Assembly: GCA_003646815.1 (NCBI GenBank)
Contig: QMLQ01000005.1
Location: 1 to 35,149 of the forward strand
Reading direction: 5' to 3'
Length of the DNA: 35,149 nt
Source of the DNA: Deltaproteobacteria bacterium
GTDB taxonomy: Bacteria; Desulfobacterota; DSM-4660; Desulfatiglandales; Desulfatiglandaceae
Position numbers and translations under genes: made by a program. How positions within the stretch are numbered: the stretch's first letter is position 1; each line of letters begins with the position of its first letter. Positions 24,901-33,069 of the stretch are shown here, one piece after another. The notes beneath the pieces are model-generated. The model saw only the letters and a list, made by a program, of their open reading frames with translations. It was not told the DNA's origin and ran no database searches.

Positions 24901-25850
24901 TTTCCCCTCATATTCCCGATCAGGAGCCGGATGATACGAATCATGCATGGAAAGAGGCGAGCAGGCAATGGTCAAGGGAGGGGCTCACGGGGTGGGATTT
25001 CGGGGAGCTGCCCGAAAGCGTTCCTGTGGGCCCTGAAATGGTTGCCTACATAGGACTTGAGCCCCAAGAAAAGGCCGCTCGTATCAAACTCTTTCAATCC
25101 CGGGAAAAGGCGCTGGCAGCACATGTGCAGGGCGTTCGTCAGCTCTACATGCTCCATTTCAAGAAGGATCTCAGGTTCGTCAAACAGGATCTATCCCTGA
25201 AAGGAGAGCAGTGCCACGGCTGCGTGTATTTTGGCGGTAAAAAGGCGGTTGAAGGCGCCCTCTACAAGTGCGTTCTCAGGACGCTCTTTGAACACGATAT
25301 CCGCACACGAGAAGCATTTTTGAGTCATGCCGAGGTGGTCCGGTCCGGGATAACAGAGAAGGTTCGTGAGGTGAAGGGCCTGGCCCTGAAAGTGCTGGAG
25401 GCTTATCACCAGGTGCACGCGGCACTCCATCGGATCAAGAATGCAAATCCGGGAAACGCTCCCGTAGTTGAAATATGCACCGTGATCGAAAAGGAATTGA
25501 GGTCTCTGGTGCCCGAAACCTTTTTCGAGATATATTCGCTGGAACGTCTCTCGCATCTCCCGCGCTATCTGAGGGCCATGGAGATGCGTATGGAACGGGG
25601 AGCCTACGACCCCCTGAAACACCGGAGAAAGACGGCCGAAGTCGAAGTGTTTGAAAAAGAACTTGAGGCGTTGGTGAAGAGCCCTCTCATGGTACATTCT
25701 TCTCCGGAGAAAAAAGAGGGCGTGGAGGAACTCCGCTGGATGATCGAAGAATTCAAGGTGTCCCTCTTTGCACAGGAGCTCAAGACCGCCTACCCTGTTT
25801 CACCCAAGCGCCTTCAGAAGAAGATCGATGAAATAAAGCGAATAGTGTGA
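21912..25850 (+). CDS. hrpA: ATP-dependent RNA helicase HrpA
   Basis: A DEAH-box RNA helicase of 1312 residues, close to the 1300 of E. coli HrpA, which acts on mRNA and stalled ribosomes. Walker A is GDTGSGKS (103-110), the Walker B box is DEAH (200-203), motif III is SAT in ISSATMD, and motif VI is in QRKGRCGRV. The HA2 and OB-like regions follow, and the long C-terminal part corresponds to the DUF3418 region of HrpA. The frame is open from 21624, but that stretch is not HrpA-like; ATG 21912 gives the family start, with GGAGGGA somewhat far upstream. The following small gene starts 12 bases after its stop. Confidence 0.93.
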   Translation: MSLKNRLHNIRKRIPLAMFREQEHVARRLKNLEKKLFREGGPDEGFDREIALLEQELDRSLRERALRAAQRPALRYPETLPITARKDDIIGALAENQVIIVSGDTGSGKSTQLPKMCLEAGRGIGGKIGCTQPRRIAASTIAHRIAEEMGESLGRSVGYKVRFRDRTSRTAYIKILTDGMLLAETQRDPHLTQYDTLIIDEAHERTINIDFLLGILKTLIRKRHELKVIISSATMDTEKFSLFFDDAPVIEVSGRTYPVEVEYLSGNGGDRKTHEIDYIDAAVAAVEEIMGRRDRGDILVFMPTEQDIVETCERLEGRQYPGTAVLPLFARLPWSRQKQVYSVRERKVVVATNVAETSLTIPGIRYVIDTGLARISRYMPGTRTTALPISLISQASADQRKGRCGRVQNGVCIRLYDEEDFLSRPEFTPPEIIRSNLAEVILRMIALKLGDIALFPFLDRPGQRSIHDGFTLLEELGAVSGRGKDLRLTKRGRLMAKMPLDPRISRMMIEARARNCVDEVAVIAAALSIQDPRERPAEKAELAAQAHAPFRDAGSDFITLLNIWTQYQRAREEFKPQSKMRAFCRECFLSFPRMREWVHVHDQILSILEEQKQRDVSSGEQPEREGIYERIHKSILAGFLSNIAMKKDKNMYLAARGREVMVFPGSTLFNKGVPWIVAAEMIKTSRLFARTTARIDPGWLEELGGGLCKSTYSGPHWEKSRGEVRALEQVSLFGLIIVSGRSVSFGRIEPEEAHRIFIRSALVEGEVKESFPFLRHNQELLERVAKVEEKVRRRGFLVSEDTMADFYSQRLPGICDIRGLKRLIRKAGGDDFLRMSEEDLLREKPDEDELSLFPDQIALGNRVFPCSYKFAPGKEEDGVTVSVPSGLLSAVSPELLEWGMPGFFREKITALVRGLPKRYRKLLVPVSATVDIIEKEMKQGKGPLVTALAGFVFDRFGVDIPASVWASVEIPEHLKMRVSVVDNQGREIDSGRNVRLLSPHIPDQEPDDTNHAWKEASRQWSREGLTGWDFGELPESVPVGPEMVAYIGLEPQEKAARIKLFQSREKALAAHVQGVRQLYMLHFKKDLRFVKQDLSLKGEQCHGCVYFGGKKAVEGALYKCVLRTLFEHDIRTREAFLSHAEVVRSGITEKVREVKGLALKVLEAYHQVHAALHRIKNANPGNAPVVEICTVIEKELRSLVPETFFEIYSLERLSHLPRYLRAMEMRMERGAYDPLKHRRKTAEVEVFEKELEALVKSPLMVHSSPEKKEGVEELRWMIEEFKVSLFAQELKTAYPVSPKRLQKKIDEIKRIV

Positions 25851-25862
25851 GAGGAGTTTCTT

Positions 25863-26129
25863 ATGCAGGAACGACTGCTCAGCGCATACCTGGAACATCC
25901 GCACCCCATGGTGTGGAAGGGAATGTTCTCGCGGAAGCCCGGCGAATCATCCCGGGACGCCCTTGCGCGCTGTTACCCGCTTCTGTTCGTGTCACGCACC
26001 CGGTTATACCGGACATGTGCTCATGTCACCATAGGGTATAAGGATTTGCGGCGCAAGGGCTTCAGTGTCAAGGATTTTCTCGGCTTGATTGACGCCTTTC
26101 TCAGAAATTCACCCGGTCGAGCCCCTTGA
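25863..26129 (+). CDS. Small conserved-looking hypothetical protein after hrpA
   Basis: An 88-residue basic protein that I do not recognise. It starts with MQERLLSAYLEHPHPMVWKG and contains a patch rich in arginine and aromatic residues (SRTRLYRTCAHVTIGYKDLRRKG). It has no signal peptide or membrane segment and three cysteines or fewer. GAGGAG lies just before the ATG and the hrpA stop is 12 bases upstream, so it is probably translated with hrpA. Its last 29 bases overlap the 3' end of the convergent BKACE gene. The small size, high pI and coupling to an RNA helicase would suit a nucleic-acid or ribosome-linked role, but that is speculation. Confidence 0.6.
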   Translation: MQERLLSAYLEHPHPMVWKGMFSRKPGESSRDALARCYPLLFVSRTRLYRTCAHVTIGYKDLRRKGFSVKDFLGLIDAFLRNSPGRAP

Positions 26130-27036
26130 GGCCGAGTATCTTCCTTCCTTCTTCGGGCGTAGCAGGTTCCAGTTCCAGTTCCCTCGCAATGCGAATGATC
26201 TTTTCCACCTGCTCGGCGTTGCTTTTGGCCAGCACGCCTTTTGAGAGATACAGGTTGTCTTCCAGTCCCACGCGTGCGCTGCCGCCCAGGAGAAAGGACT
26301 GGGTGCCCATGGGAAATTGGTATCTGCCGGCAGCGCAGACCGAGAATTCAAAGTCTCCGATGGCCTTCCTCGCTGTGTCCACCAGAAATACCAGGTTCTG
26401 TGGAGTGGCAGGCATGCCTCCCAGGATGCCCAGGACGAATTGGAGATATACCGGTTTTTTGACCCATCCTGCCTGGATGGCAAAGGCTACATTGTTGATC
26501 ATGCCCACGTCATAAATTTCAAGCTCCGGCTTTGTGTTCGAGGCATTAAAAATCTCCAGGAATTGCCGCATGGTCTTGAAAGTGTTTGGAAAGATGAAAT
26601 CTTCCGTCAATTCGAGGTAGTGCTTTTCCCAGTCGTACTTCCAGCCTTTGAACTTGTCTTTAACATGGAAGAGGGCAAAATTGAGGGAGCCTGCATTCAG
26701 CGACGCAAGTTCAGGCCGGAGAGTGGAAACGACCTGTACCCTTTTTTCAACAGGTTCTCCGAGCCTGCCTCCGGTCGTGGTGCAGAGGATGATATCGCAG
26801 TGCTTCTTGACCTCGGTTGCTATCTCCATGAAGATATCCTGATCCGCGTTGGGCATGCCTGTCTCCGGGTCCCGCACGTGGAGATGGGCCACGGTTCCCC
26901 CGGCATCATGGACAGCCAGGATTTCGTCTATAAGCTGTTGCGGTGTTACAGGGAGATAGGGCGACATAGTTGGTGTGTGAATAGCCCCTGTGACGGCCGC
27001 GGTAACAATCACTTTGTTTTTCAATTCAGTTCTCAT
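26101..27036 (-). CDS. Beta-keto acid cleavage enzyme (BKACE, DUF849 family)
   Basis: Family members condense a beta-keto acid with acetyl-CoA and cleave it to acetoacetate and a new CoA ester; the founding member acts on 3-keto-5-aminohexanoate in lysine fermentation. The 311 residues hold the zinc-binding H51 and H53 in AHLHVRDPETG, the LCTTTGG loop, LGGMPATPQNL, and the C-terminal SARVGLEDNLYL with its conserved acidic residue. The start at 27036 follows GGAGGT on the minus strand; the open frame begins at 27105. It is the last gene of the unit with the TRAP transporter and the cyclase-family enzyme. The actual keto acid cannot be told from the sequence. Confidence 0.88.
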   Translation of the reverse strand: MRTELKNKVIVTAAVTGAIHTPTMSPYLPVTPQQLIDEILAVHDAGGTVAHLHVRDPETGMPNADQDIFMEIATEVKKHCDIILCTTTGGRLGEPVEKRVQVVSTLRPELASLNAGSLNFALFHVKDKFKGWKYDWEKHYLELTEDFIFPNTFKTMRQFLEIFNASNTKPELEIYDVGMINNVAFAIQAGWVKKPVYLQFVLGILGGMPATPQNLVFLVDTARKAIGDFEFSVCAAGRYQFPMGTQSFLLGGSARVGLEDNLYLSKGVLAKSNAEQVEKIIRIARELELEPATPEEGRKILGLKGLDRVNF

Positions 27037-27124
27037 CGGTATTTTGACCTCCATCATATGTTGAAGTTTTCGTTGCAAAGCAATCAAATCAGAGTCGGGC
27101 TGCAATGCCTGAGCTGCCTTTTTT

Positions 27125-28441
27125 TCATACCAGAATCAGGCTGATCTGGGGAAAGATAACAATCAGTGCCAGCACGAGTATCATGATGACGACGAACGGA
27201 AATGCACCTGCAAAGACATCGTTTAATGTAATGCTCTGATCATCAAGAGTGGATTTCACCACATAGGCCGCGATACCAAGCGGCGGGGTGATGAGACCCA
27301 CTTCAATGGCGATTACCGTTACCAATCCGAACCAGACAAAGTTTACCCCGAAAGGCTGAATGATCGGGTAAATAAGGGGAACAACGATCATAAGAATTGA
27401 TGTGGAATCGAGAATTGTTCCCATAAGCAATACGACTACCAGATAGATGATGAGGACAGGGTAGAGCCCCAATCCGGACTGCCCTATCCAGGTCCCGATA
27501 AAACCGGTAATACCCGACAGGGCGAGCATACGGCCGTATATATTTGCCGATATAATGAGAAACAGGATTGAGACCGTTACATGCCCGGTTTCAGTAAGGA
27601 CCTGCCACAATTTGGCCATAGTCATATTTCGCTTGCCGATAGCCAATACGAGCGCTCCTAAGGCCCCCACCGCCCCGGACTCGGTGGGGGTGAACCAGCC
27701 CGCATAAATGCCGCCAAGGACCAGGAATATGAGGAGTGCTATAGGAACGAGCTTGGCCACAGCACCGGCAAGACTGATTTTATTGTCTGCATCGTTTGCT
27801 TTTTTTGTACCCTGTGCATGCACGTATCCGGGAAAGCGGCAGGACATAACAAAGATGGCAGAGGAAAATCCCGCTGAAAGCACAATCCCGGGCAGGATAC
27901 CCGCCTTAAACAGGTCTCCTATAGATGTTTCAGTAAGCACCCCGAACAGGATGAGGAGCAGGCTTGGGGGAATGAGCATGCCGAGAACAGAGGAACCCGT
28001 TACGACCCCGACGGCAAACCTGGGCCTGTATCCCAGTCGCATCATTTCAGGGACAGCCACTTTTGTAAAAACAGCTGCTGAAGCAATGGAAATACCGGTC
28101 ACCGCCGCGAATACCGCATTTGCGGCCACCGTGGCGATGCCAAGGCCGCCCTCGAGCTTTCCAAAAAGCCGGTTTGCCACATCGAAAGTGTCTTTGCCGA
28201 TGCCTGATACAGAAATGAACATTCCCATGAGAACAAACAAGGGAACAACGCCGAATATATACCCGGAGATGCTGTCTGCTGCTGCCAGTGCCAGCATTTT
28301 ACTGGCAACGGCCAGGTTACTCCTGATAAGCCATACGCCCAGGAACGAGAGCAGGGAAAGTGCAATAGCAACATGCATGCCGGCATAGATTAGAAACAAG
28401 ATGCCGACTATGGAAAGCATGCCTATCTCAATACCGCTCAT
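27125..28441 (-). CDS. dctM: TRAP transporter large permease (DctM)
   Basis: The 438-residue integral membrane subunit that carries out sodium-coupled import in TRAP systems. It has many hydrophobic segments, and recognisable DctM stretches such as GGIYAGWFTPTESGAVG and LITPPLGIAAYVV. Its start overlaps the small permease stop by four bases (ATGA), so the two are coupled. It is about 90 bases upstream of the BKACE start. Confidence 0.92.
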   Translation of the reverse strand: MSGIEIGMLSIVGILFLIYAGMHVAIALSLLSFLGVWLIRSNLAVASKMLALAAADSISGYIFGVVPLFVLMGMFISVSGIGKDTFDVANRLFGKLEGGLGIATVAANAVFAAVTGISIASAAVFTKVAVPEMMRLGYRPRFAVGVVTGSSVLGMLIPPSLLLILFGVLTETSIGDLFKAGILPGIVLSAGFSSAIFVMSCRFPGYVHAQGTKKANDADNKISLAGAVAKLVPIALLIFLVLGGIYAGWFTPTESGAVGALGALVLAIGKRNMTMAKLWQVLTETGHVTVSILFLIISANIYGRMLALSGITGFIGTWIGQSGLGLYPVLIIYLVVVLLMGTILDSTSILMIVVPLIYPIIQPFGVNFVWFGLVTVIAIEVGLITPPLGIAAYVVKSTLDDQSITLNDVFAGAFPFVVIMILVLALIVIFPQISLILV

Positions 28442-28992
28442 GAGGCCTCACCATCCATGCCTGTCCCAATCATTTTAGGGAGCCTCATGGATTGAAAATC
28501 GTTCCAGGCAAGCAGGAAAAACTGAATCGCAGTGGCCGCACAACCAATGAGAATGATGAGCTTCACGGGCCAGGTCGGGGCCATGAAGTCACCCTCCGCT
28601 CCCACGTAGAGACCCATGCTCCATGCCTTTGAAAACAAGGGCAGGCTTGCTTTGAAGAGGATTACCATGATACCCGCTCCAACAAGGTGATAGATTGCTT
28701 GCAGAAAATGGCATACCCGGGGATGCCTTCTGTTCAGCCATTTCAAGAAAATATCGGAGCGGGTCAATCTTCCTACTTTCAGGGTGTGGGCAAGTTGAAG
28801 AAATACGCAGGCCACGATGGAAAGGGCCACGATCTCCGGGACCCCCCTGATGGGATGGTTGAAGATGGCCCTACCGCCGATGTCCAGGTTGATGATGACC
28901 AGCAATACGAACACCCAGCCAGTGCCGATGGAATTCATCACCGAGGTTATCGTGGTGTATTTGAGTTTCAGGTGTCGCGATTGTTTTTGCAT
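28438..28992 (-). CDS. dctQ: TRAP transporter small permease (DctQ)
   Basis: A 184-residue membrane protein with about four hydrophobic segments, the usual form of the TRAP Q subunit. Landmarks are VLLVIINLDIGGRAIFN, EIVALSIVACVFLQLA and the basic loop after it. It lies 38 bases after the binding-protein stop and overlaps dctM by four bases. It is needed for complex assembly with DctM by analogy with the family. Confidence 0.85.
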   Translation of the reverse strand: MQKQSRHLKLKYTTITSVMNSIGTGWVFVLLVIINLDIGGRAIFNHPIRGVPEIVALSIVACVFLQLAHTLKVGRLTRSDIFLKWLNRRHPRVCHFLQAIYHLVGAGIMVILFKASLPLFSKAWSMGLYVGAEGDFMAPTWPVKLIILIGCAATAIQFFLLAWNDFQSMRLPKMIGTGMDGEAS

Positions 28993-29030
28993 CTGTTTTA
29001 CCCGGAGACATCCCTGTTGCCGCGGTCAGG

Positions 29031-30104
29031 TTATCTGTCCCAATCCCGCACAAGAACCACCCCGCGCTTTCGCAATCCGTTCAGGTAGCCTTCAAGCACC
29101 TTTTTCCCGGGCAAGCCTTTCTTTTCCATAGCCCTGGCCCAGTTCATGGGCACATTGGGCAGCTTGTCGGCCCAGCGTTTTCGCTCGGCATCTGAGAGGA
29201 ATATTACTTTCGCTCCGGCCCTTTTCATCTTTTGCAATGCACCTTCTGCCTTGTCTGCCTGGGCTTGTGCCAGTTTTCTGGACCATTCGGCCCCCGCATC
29301 CTTGAATATTTTCTGCAGGTAAGGTGGAAAGGAATCAAACACATCCTTGTTTACACTGAGCCCCCCTGCAAACTGGGCTCCGAAGTTCACCATGCAGATA
29401 TACGGGGCCACTTCGTATACCTTGATGGCTGCGCCGGCGGTCATGAAGGTGAGGGTCCCTTCAAAGACCCCTGTTTTGATCCCGTTGTAATAAGTATTCA
29501 GGTTTGCAGCCACCGCTACTCCGCCCGTCCCTTTTATCCAGTTGGCTGAAGGCCCCGGAGCGGCTATCTTGTGGCCGTTTATATCATCAACTGTTTTCAC
29601 GGGAAAATTGGTCAGGAGGCCATAGGTGTCCAGCCCAACTCCTCCCAGGTACACCTGGTTATACTTTGTCCATTCTCTCGCGACCGCAGGGATTTTTGCC
29701 TGGAGCTCTTTTATGGTGTCTACTACCTTGAAAATATCCTTGGTGCCGAATGGAGTCATGTAGGTGACATTGTGAAGCGGCATCTTGGGGGCCTCGAAAA
29801 TGGTTCCCACAAACCCTACGTCAACAATCCCCTCCTCAACGGCTTCGAGGACCCCACCCAGCTTGGCCACGGTACCGCCGTATGCCTGGTTCCAGACTAT
29901 CTTGTCTTTGCCGCCGGCTGCAATCAATTGTCTGTTGACTTCGGGAATGAAGTAGTCCCTGGTGAGCGTTACCCATAGAAAAATGGGGGGGTGACCGGCG
30001 GCGGCGGTCAAGTGATAGGTCTTTGCCCGGGCGCGGGAGGTTGGCAGGGCCAGGAAAAGACTTGCCGCAATCGAAAGTACCAGAATAATTTTCCATGCCT
30101 TCAT
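29031..30104 (-). CDS. dctP: TRAP transporter solute-binding protein (DctP family)
   Basis: The periplasmic receptor of the TRAP system, 357 residues, with a signal peptide ending near ARAKTYH (cleavage at about 27). Fold landmarks are VGTIFEAPKMPL and LSVNKDVFDSFPPYLQ. The frame is open to 30308, but GGAGG on the minus strand lies 6 bases before ATG 30104. In most DctP proteins the stretch after the hinge reads K-I-R-x-P; here it reads KIAAPGP, with A181 at the arginine position. That arginine commonly binds the substrate carboxylate, so the ligand may be unusual. The alignment is by eye. Neighbouring cyclase and BKACE genes suggest the ligand is their substrate. Confidence 0.85.
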   Translation of the reverse strand: MKAWKIILVLSIAASLFLALPTSRARAKTYHLTAAAGHPPIFLWVTLTRDYFIPEVNRQLIAAGGKDKIVWNQAYGGTVAKLGGVLEAVEEGIVDVGFVGTIFEAPKMPLHNVTYMTPFGTKDIFKVVDTIKELQAKIPAVAREWTKYNQVYLGGVGLDTYGLLTNFPVKTVDDINGHKIAAPGPSANWIKGTGGVAVAANLNTYYNGIKTGVFEGTLTFMTAGAAIKVYEVAPYICMVNFGAQFAGGLSVNKDVFDSFPPYLQKIFKDAGAEWSRKLAQAQADKAEGALQKMKRAGAKVIFLSDAERKRWADKLPNVPMNWARAMEKKGLPGKKVLEGYLNGLRKRGVVLVRDWDR

Positions 30105-30226
30105 GTTCATCCTCCATTCTTGATTAAATTCTCGATTAAAGGGTTGACAAGCAGTGGTCGACAGCCTTCCCTGAAATCGCAGGTGCCTCGGCGGGAGCTT
30201 CAACCTGCAGGAGAAATACCAGGGAA

Positions 30227-31018
30227 TTACATTGCTTTTTCCTCTATGATGGCGACAGGTCTTACCCAGCCGGCGCTCGCCCCTTTTATCTTGGTGGGGA
30301 AGCAGCACACGGTAAAGCCGTGCGGCCTTCCAATCGCGGAGAGGTTGGCCATTTTTTCCATGTGGCAGTACCCGATTTCTATCCCGGCGAAGTGGGCTTC
30401 CCAGATGACCTTTGGATCCCCGGTTTTCTTGAATTCCTCAGCCAGGAAGGGCAGGGGCCGATCCCAGCTCCAGGCGTCTATGCCCACCACTCTGACTCCC
30501 TTTTCAGTCAGATAGAGAGTGCTTTCGCGATCCATGCCCGCACCCCTGACCAGGTATTCCTCGGTGCCCCATGCCTCATCCGCTCCGGTCTGGATGAGCA
30601 CGATGTCGAGCGGTTTGATCTTGTAACGAATTCGTTCAAGTTCCTTTTCCACGTCATCTGCGGTGATTCTTTCCCCGTCCTTCTTGTGACGAAAGTCAAG
30701 GAGCACACCGTCATTGAAACACCACTCCAGGGGAATCTGGTCGATGGTAAGGGAGGGTTTTCCGTTATCCATGGTTGGGTGGTAGTGGTACGGCGCATCC
30801 AGATGCGTACCGCTGTGGGTTGTCAAGGTCAGGAATTCAAGGGCCCAGCCCAGCCCTCCGGGCAACTGCTCTTTCGTGACGCCGGGAAAGAAGTCCTTCA
30901 TCTGCTCGGCCCCCTGGGTATGATTTACATAGTCGATCTTTGGGATCATGATAGGAGGATCACTGGGAAGATCAGGCTCAATGCTGATACTGAGATCTAC
31001 GAACCTATTTTTTGCCAT
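30227..31018 (-). CDS. Cyclase-family metal hydrolase (kynurenine formamidase-like)
   Basis: A 263-residue member of the Cyclase family (PF04199), whose best-known members hydrolyse N-formylkynurenine or related amides and imides with a bound metal. The metal motif HSGTHLDAPYH is at 68-78. AAAGGAG on the minus strand precedes the ATG. It is first in the unit that continues, after about 120 bases, into dctP. No tryptophan-pathway gene is nearby, so a formamidase role is not supported; an amide, lactam or ester hydrolase for the TRAP substrate is more likely. It contains no signal peptide, so it acts in the cytoplasm after import. Confidence 0.82.
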   Translation of the reverse strand: MAKNRFVDLSISIEPDLPSDPPIMIPKIDYVNHTQGAEQMKDFFPGVTKEQLPGGLGWALEFLTLTTHSGTHLDAPYHYHPTMDNGKPSLTIDQIPLEWCFNDGVLLDFRHKKDGERITADDVEKELERIRYKIKPLDIVLIQTGADEAWGTEEYLVRGAGMDRESTLYLTEKGVRVVGIDAWSWDRPLPFLAEEFKKTGDPKVIWEAHFAGIEIGYCHMEKMANLSAIGRPHGFTVCCFPTKIKGASAGWVRPVAIIEEKAM

Positions 31019-31101
31019 GCCGAGTCTCCTTTCTGTGCATGAAAGGTATTCTGAGAAAGATACCGGACAATACTATTTGCGCGAGATCATGTGCACGTTT
31101 C

Positions 31102-31130
31102 TTCATACCGATAATCCTCATTTGCTTCAA
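31102..31130 (-). promoter_or_regulatory. Candidate promoter of the cyclase-TRAP-BKACE unit
   Basis: On the minus strand TTGAAG (31125-31130) and TATGAA (31102-31107) are 17 bases apart, about 85 bases before the cyclase start. It would allow the unit to be read independently of the EamA gene upstream. Match quality is moderate. Confidence 0.4.
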
Positions 31131-31208
31131 GAGATTTCTGCAGATGTTCCGTTTATTGTGTCGGCAAGCTCCACGCGGCGCCCCGTTCCATAACTTATCA
31201 TCACCTGA

Positions 31209-32117
31209 TCATCCGGTTTCAGAGGGTTGTTTTGGATGGGCGCTGTTCAGGGCAAGAACGCTTGCGATGATCAATCCTCCGCCTACCCAGAAGTGCCAGG
31301 TGACTGGGTCGCCCAGGAAAAAGATTCCCACGACCGAGGTAAAAAGGGTTTCACTGCTCAGAAAGAGACCTCCTTCCCAGCTTTTGCAGTACTTGAATCC
31401 CTGATTCATGAGAAGTTGTGCAGCAAGAAAGATGAGGACCAGCAAGGCAACCAGAAAAATATCTCGTGGAGAAGCCGGGAGTCGTGGCTCGGCCATGAAT
31501 GGGGGAAAAGCGATGACCGTCCCAACGAGGCAGAAGTAAAGATAGATAGTCACCGGTCCGTTGGTTTCCCGCAGTTTCTTGATGAGGCACACAGCCATCC
31601 CAGCGAACATGCCGGCAAGCAGGCCGATGAATTGCCCAAGGGGATTTCCTGCCGGGCTGAAGTCGAGCAGGATTCCCACCCCCACCAGTGTGCCGATGAT
31701 ACAGGCAATCTGCAGGGTTGAAATTTGTTCACCGAAAATGATGGCCGAGAAAAGGGCGGCAAAGGCCGGGAAGGAATAGAGCAGCACGATAGCGGAAGAC
31801 AAAGGCAAGAGTTGAATTGCTCCCACCAACGCAAGAAAAGCAAGGGCGCCGGTGATACCTCTGACCACAAGAAGCCGCATGTTGTTTCCCTTAAACGGGT
31901 TCCCGAACCATCCCAAGAGGATGACGATCAGTATGATACCACCGCCAAAACGGAAAAATGCGATATCCCAGACCCTGAATGTGGGCCCGATGATTTTGAT
32001 GATGATATCCGTTGAAGCAAAGAGCAGGGCAGAGCCCAACATGAGCAAGGAGCCTTTGAGAGCAGAGGGGGAAAAACGTGTTTCGTATGGTGCTGAGATA
32101 CGGGAGTTTGAAGGCAT
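31209..32117 (-). CDS. EamA/DMT-family transporter
   Basis: An inner-membrane transporter of 302 residues with ten hydrophobic segments in two EamA repeats, the usual form of the drug/metabolite superfamily. Landmarks are SALLFASTDIIIKI at the start of repeat one and LFLSSETLFTSVVGIFFLGDP in repeat two. No substrate can be named; many relatives export amino acids or nucleosides. No clear ribosome-binding sequence lies before the chosen ATG. It lies about 190 bases upstream of the cyclase gene on the same strand, so it may belong with the catabolic unit, but a separate promoter candidate lies between them. Confidence 0.82.
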   Translation of the reverse strand: MPSNSRISAPYETRFSPSALKGSLLMLGSALLFASTDIIIKIIGPTFRVWDIAFFRFGGGIILIVILLGWFGNPFKGNNMRLLVVRGITGALAFLALVGAIQLLPLSSAIVLLYSFPAFAALFSAIIFGEQISTLQIACIIGTLVGVGILLDFSPAGNPLGQFIGLLAGMFAGMAVCLIKKLRETNGPVTIYLYFCLVGTVIAFPPFMAEPRLPASPRDIFLVALLVLIFLAAQLLMNQGFKYCKSWEGGLFLSSETLFTSVVGIFFLGDPVTWHFWVGGGLIIASVLALNSAHPKQPSETG

Positions 32118-32282
32118 AATTTTTGCAATTACAATTGTTATCAGTCTCGCAACGATCCGGGCGAATGCATGGCGTTAACCGTGAAAAAGAAGATCCATAA
32201 TCGGCTATGCGCGAAAAGAAGTCAAGGGCTTTGGCGGGGGCGGTGTTGAGGGGATTCGGCACAAGAACGGGGCAGAATTGGC

Positions 32283-32311
32283 TTGACTTGCCGTGGTGAT
32301 TATTTCAGAAT
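32283..32311 (+). promoter_or_regulatory. Candidate promoter of the DUF533 / AIM24 unit
   Basis: TTGACT (32283-32288), a 17-base spacer and CAGAAT (32306-32311), about 90 bases before the GTG start at 32403. The -10 box departs from consensus. Confidence 0.4.
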
Positions 32312-32402
32312 CCCGGTGGCATGACAGGAGCAAAATTGCCACAGATAATGTCTTTTTTGAACAGGTGGCAACAAGGTGGTTGAAACAGGGGGGAAGATAC
32401 GC

Positions 32403-33065
32403 GTGTTTAATCCGGAAAAACTGCTGGGTGGTATGTTGATGGGAGGAACTCGTCGCCGGGGCGGCTTAGGCGGTATGCTTTCGGGGGGCAGTGTGGCCCT
32501 CGGCCTTGTGGGAGTGGCCATGGCGGCTGTTGAACATTACACGGATAAATCTCATGCCTCAACAGGAGGCGCTGTACCACCCGTGCCGCCACCCGGCCGA
32601 CTTTCTGGAACTTTACCTCCACCACCTGTGCCGGGCGTTTCTCAGCCTCCCCCTCCTCTTCCGGAGAGAGAAGCACCGGCCGTTCCGCCAACAACGGGAA
32701 AATCGTCGACACACAAAGACGCAGTCTTGTTGATACGGGCAATGATTGCCGCGGCAAATGCAGACGGGGTCATTGATCAGGAGGAGCGGCACAAGATACT
32801 CAGTAAGCTGCAATCCGTTGATCTCAGCAGGGAGGAACACGCGTTTATTGCCAATGAGCTCCTGGCACCCAGGAACCTTGAAGAAATAATAAAGGAAGTG
32901 CAGTCTCAGGAGATGGCAAGAGAGGTATATGCTGTTTCCTTGATGGCCATTGAGGTTGATACGGAGGCCGAAAAAACATATATGAATACCCTGGCAAAGG
33001 GACTCGGCCTTTCTGACGCGGCTCTTGATGAAATTCATACAGAACTCGGGATTGGAAGGAGATAA
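32403..33065 (+). CDS. DUF533 / TerB-like protein
   Basis: A 220-residue protein of the DUF533 group. It starts MFNPEKLLGGMLMGG and has a glycine-rich, membrane-active-looking stretch. A proline-rich linker (about 60-90) follows, and then a helical TerB-like domain with an acidic region starting DAVLLIRAMIAAANADGVID. The frame opens at 32376, but GTG 32403 follows GGGGGGAAG and matches the family start. It has no catalytic motif I can see. Its stop lies 4 bases before the GYF-AIM24 gene, so the two are co-translated. A role at the membrane or in protein quality control is only a guess. Confidence 0.75.
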   Translation: MFNPEKLLGGMLMGGTRRRGGLGGMLSGGSVALGLVGVAMAAVEHYTDKSHASTGGAVPPVPPPGRLSGTLPPPPVPGVSQPPPPLPEREAPAVPPTTGKSSTHKDAVLLIRAMIAAANADGVIDQEERHKILSKLQSVDLSREEHAFIANELLAPRNLEEIIKEVQSQEMAREVYAVSLMAIEVDTEAEKTYMNTLAKGLGLSDAALDEIHTELGIGRR

Positions 33066-33069
33066 GAGA

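Noticed and set aside
26317-27144. 275-codon plus-strand frame
   Set aside because: Antisense to the BKACE gene.
32279-32293. Sigma54-like TGGC...TTGC sequence before the DUF533 gene
   Set aside because: The GG and GC elements are two bases too close for a sigma54 promoter.
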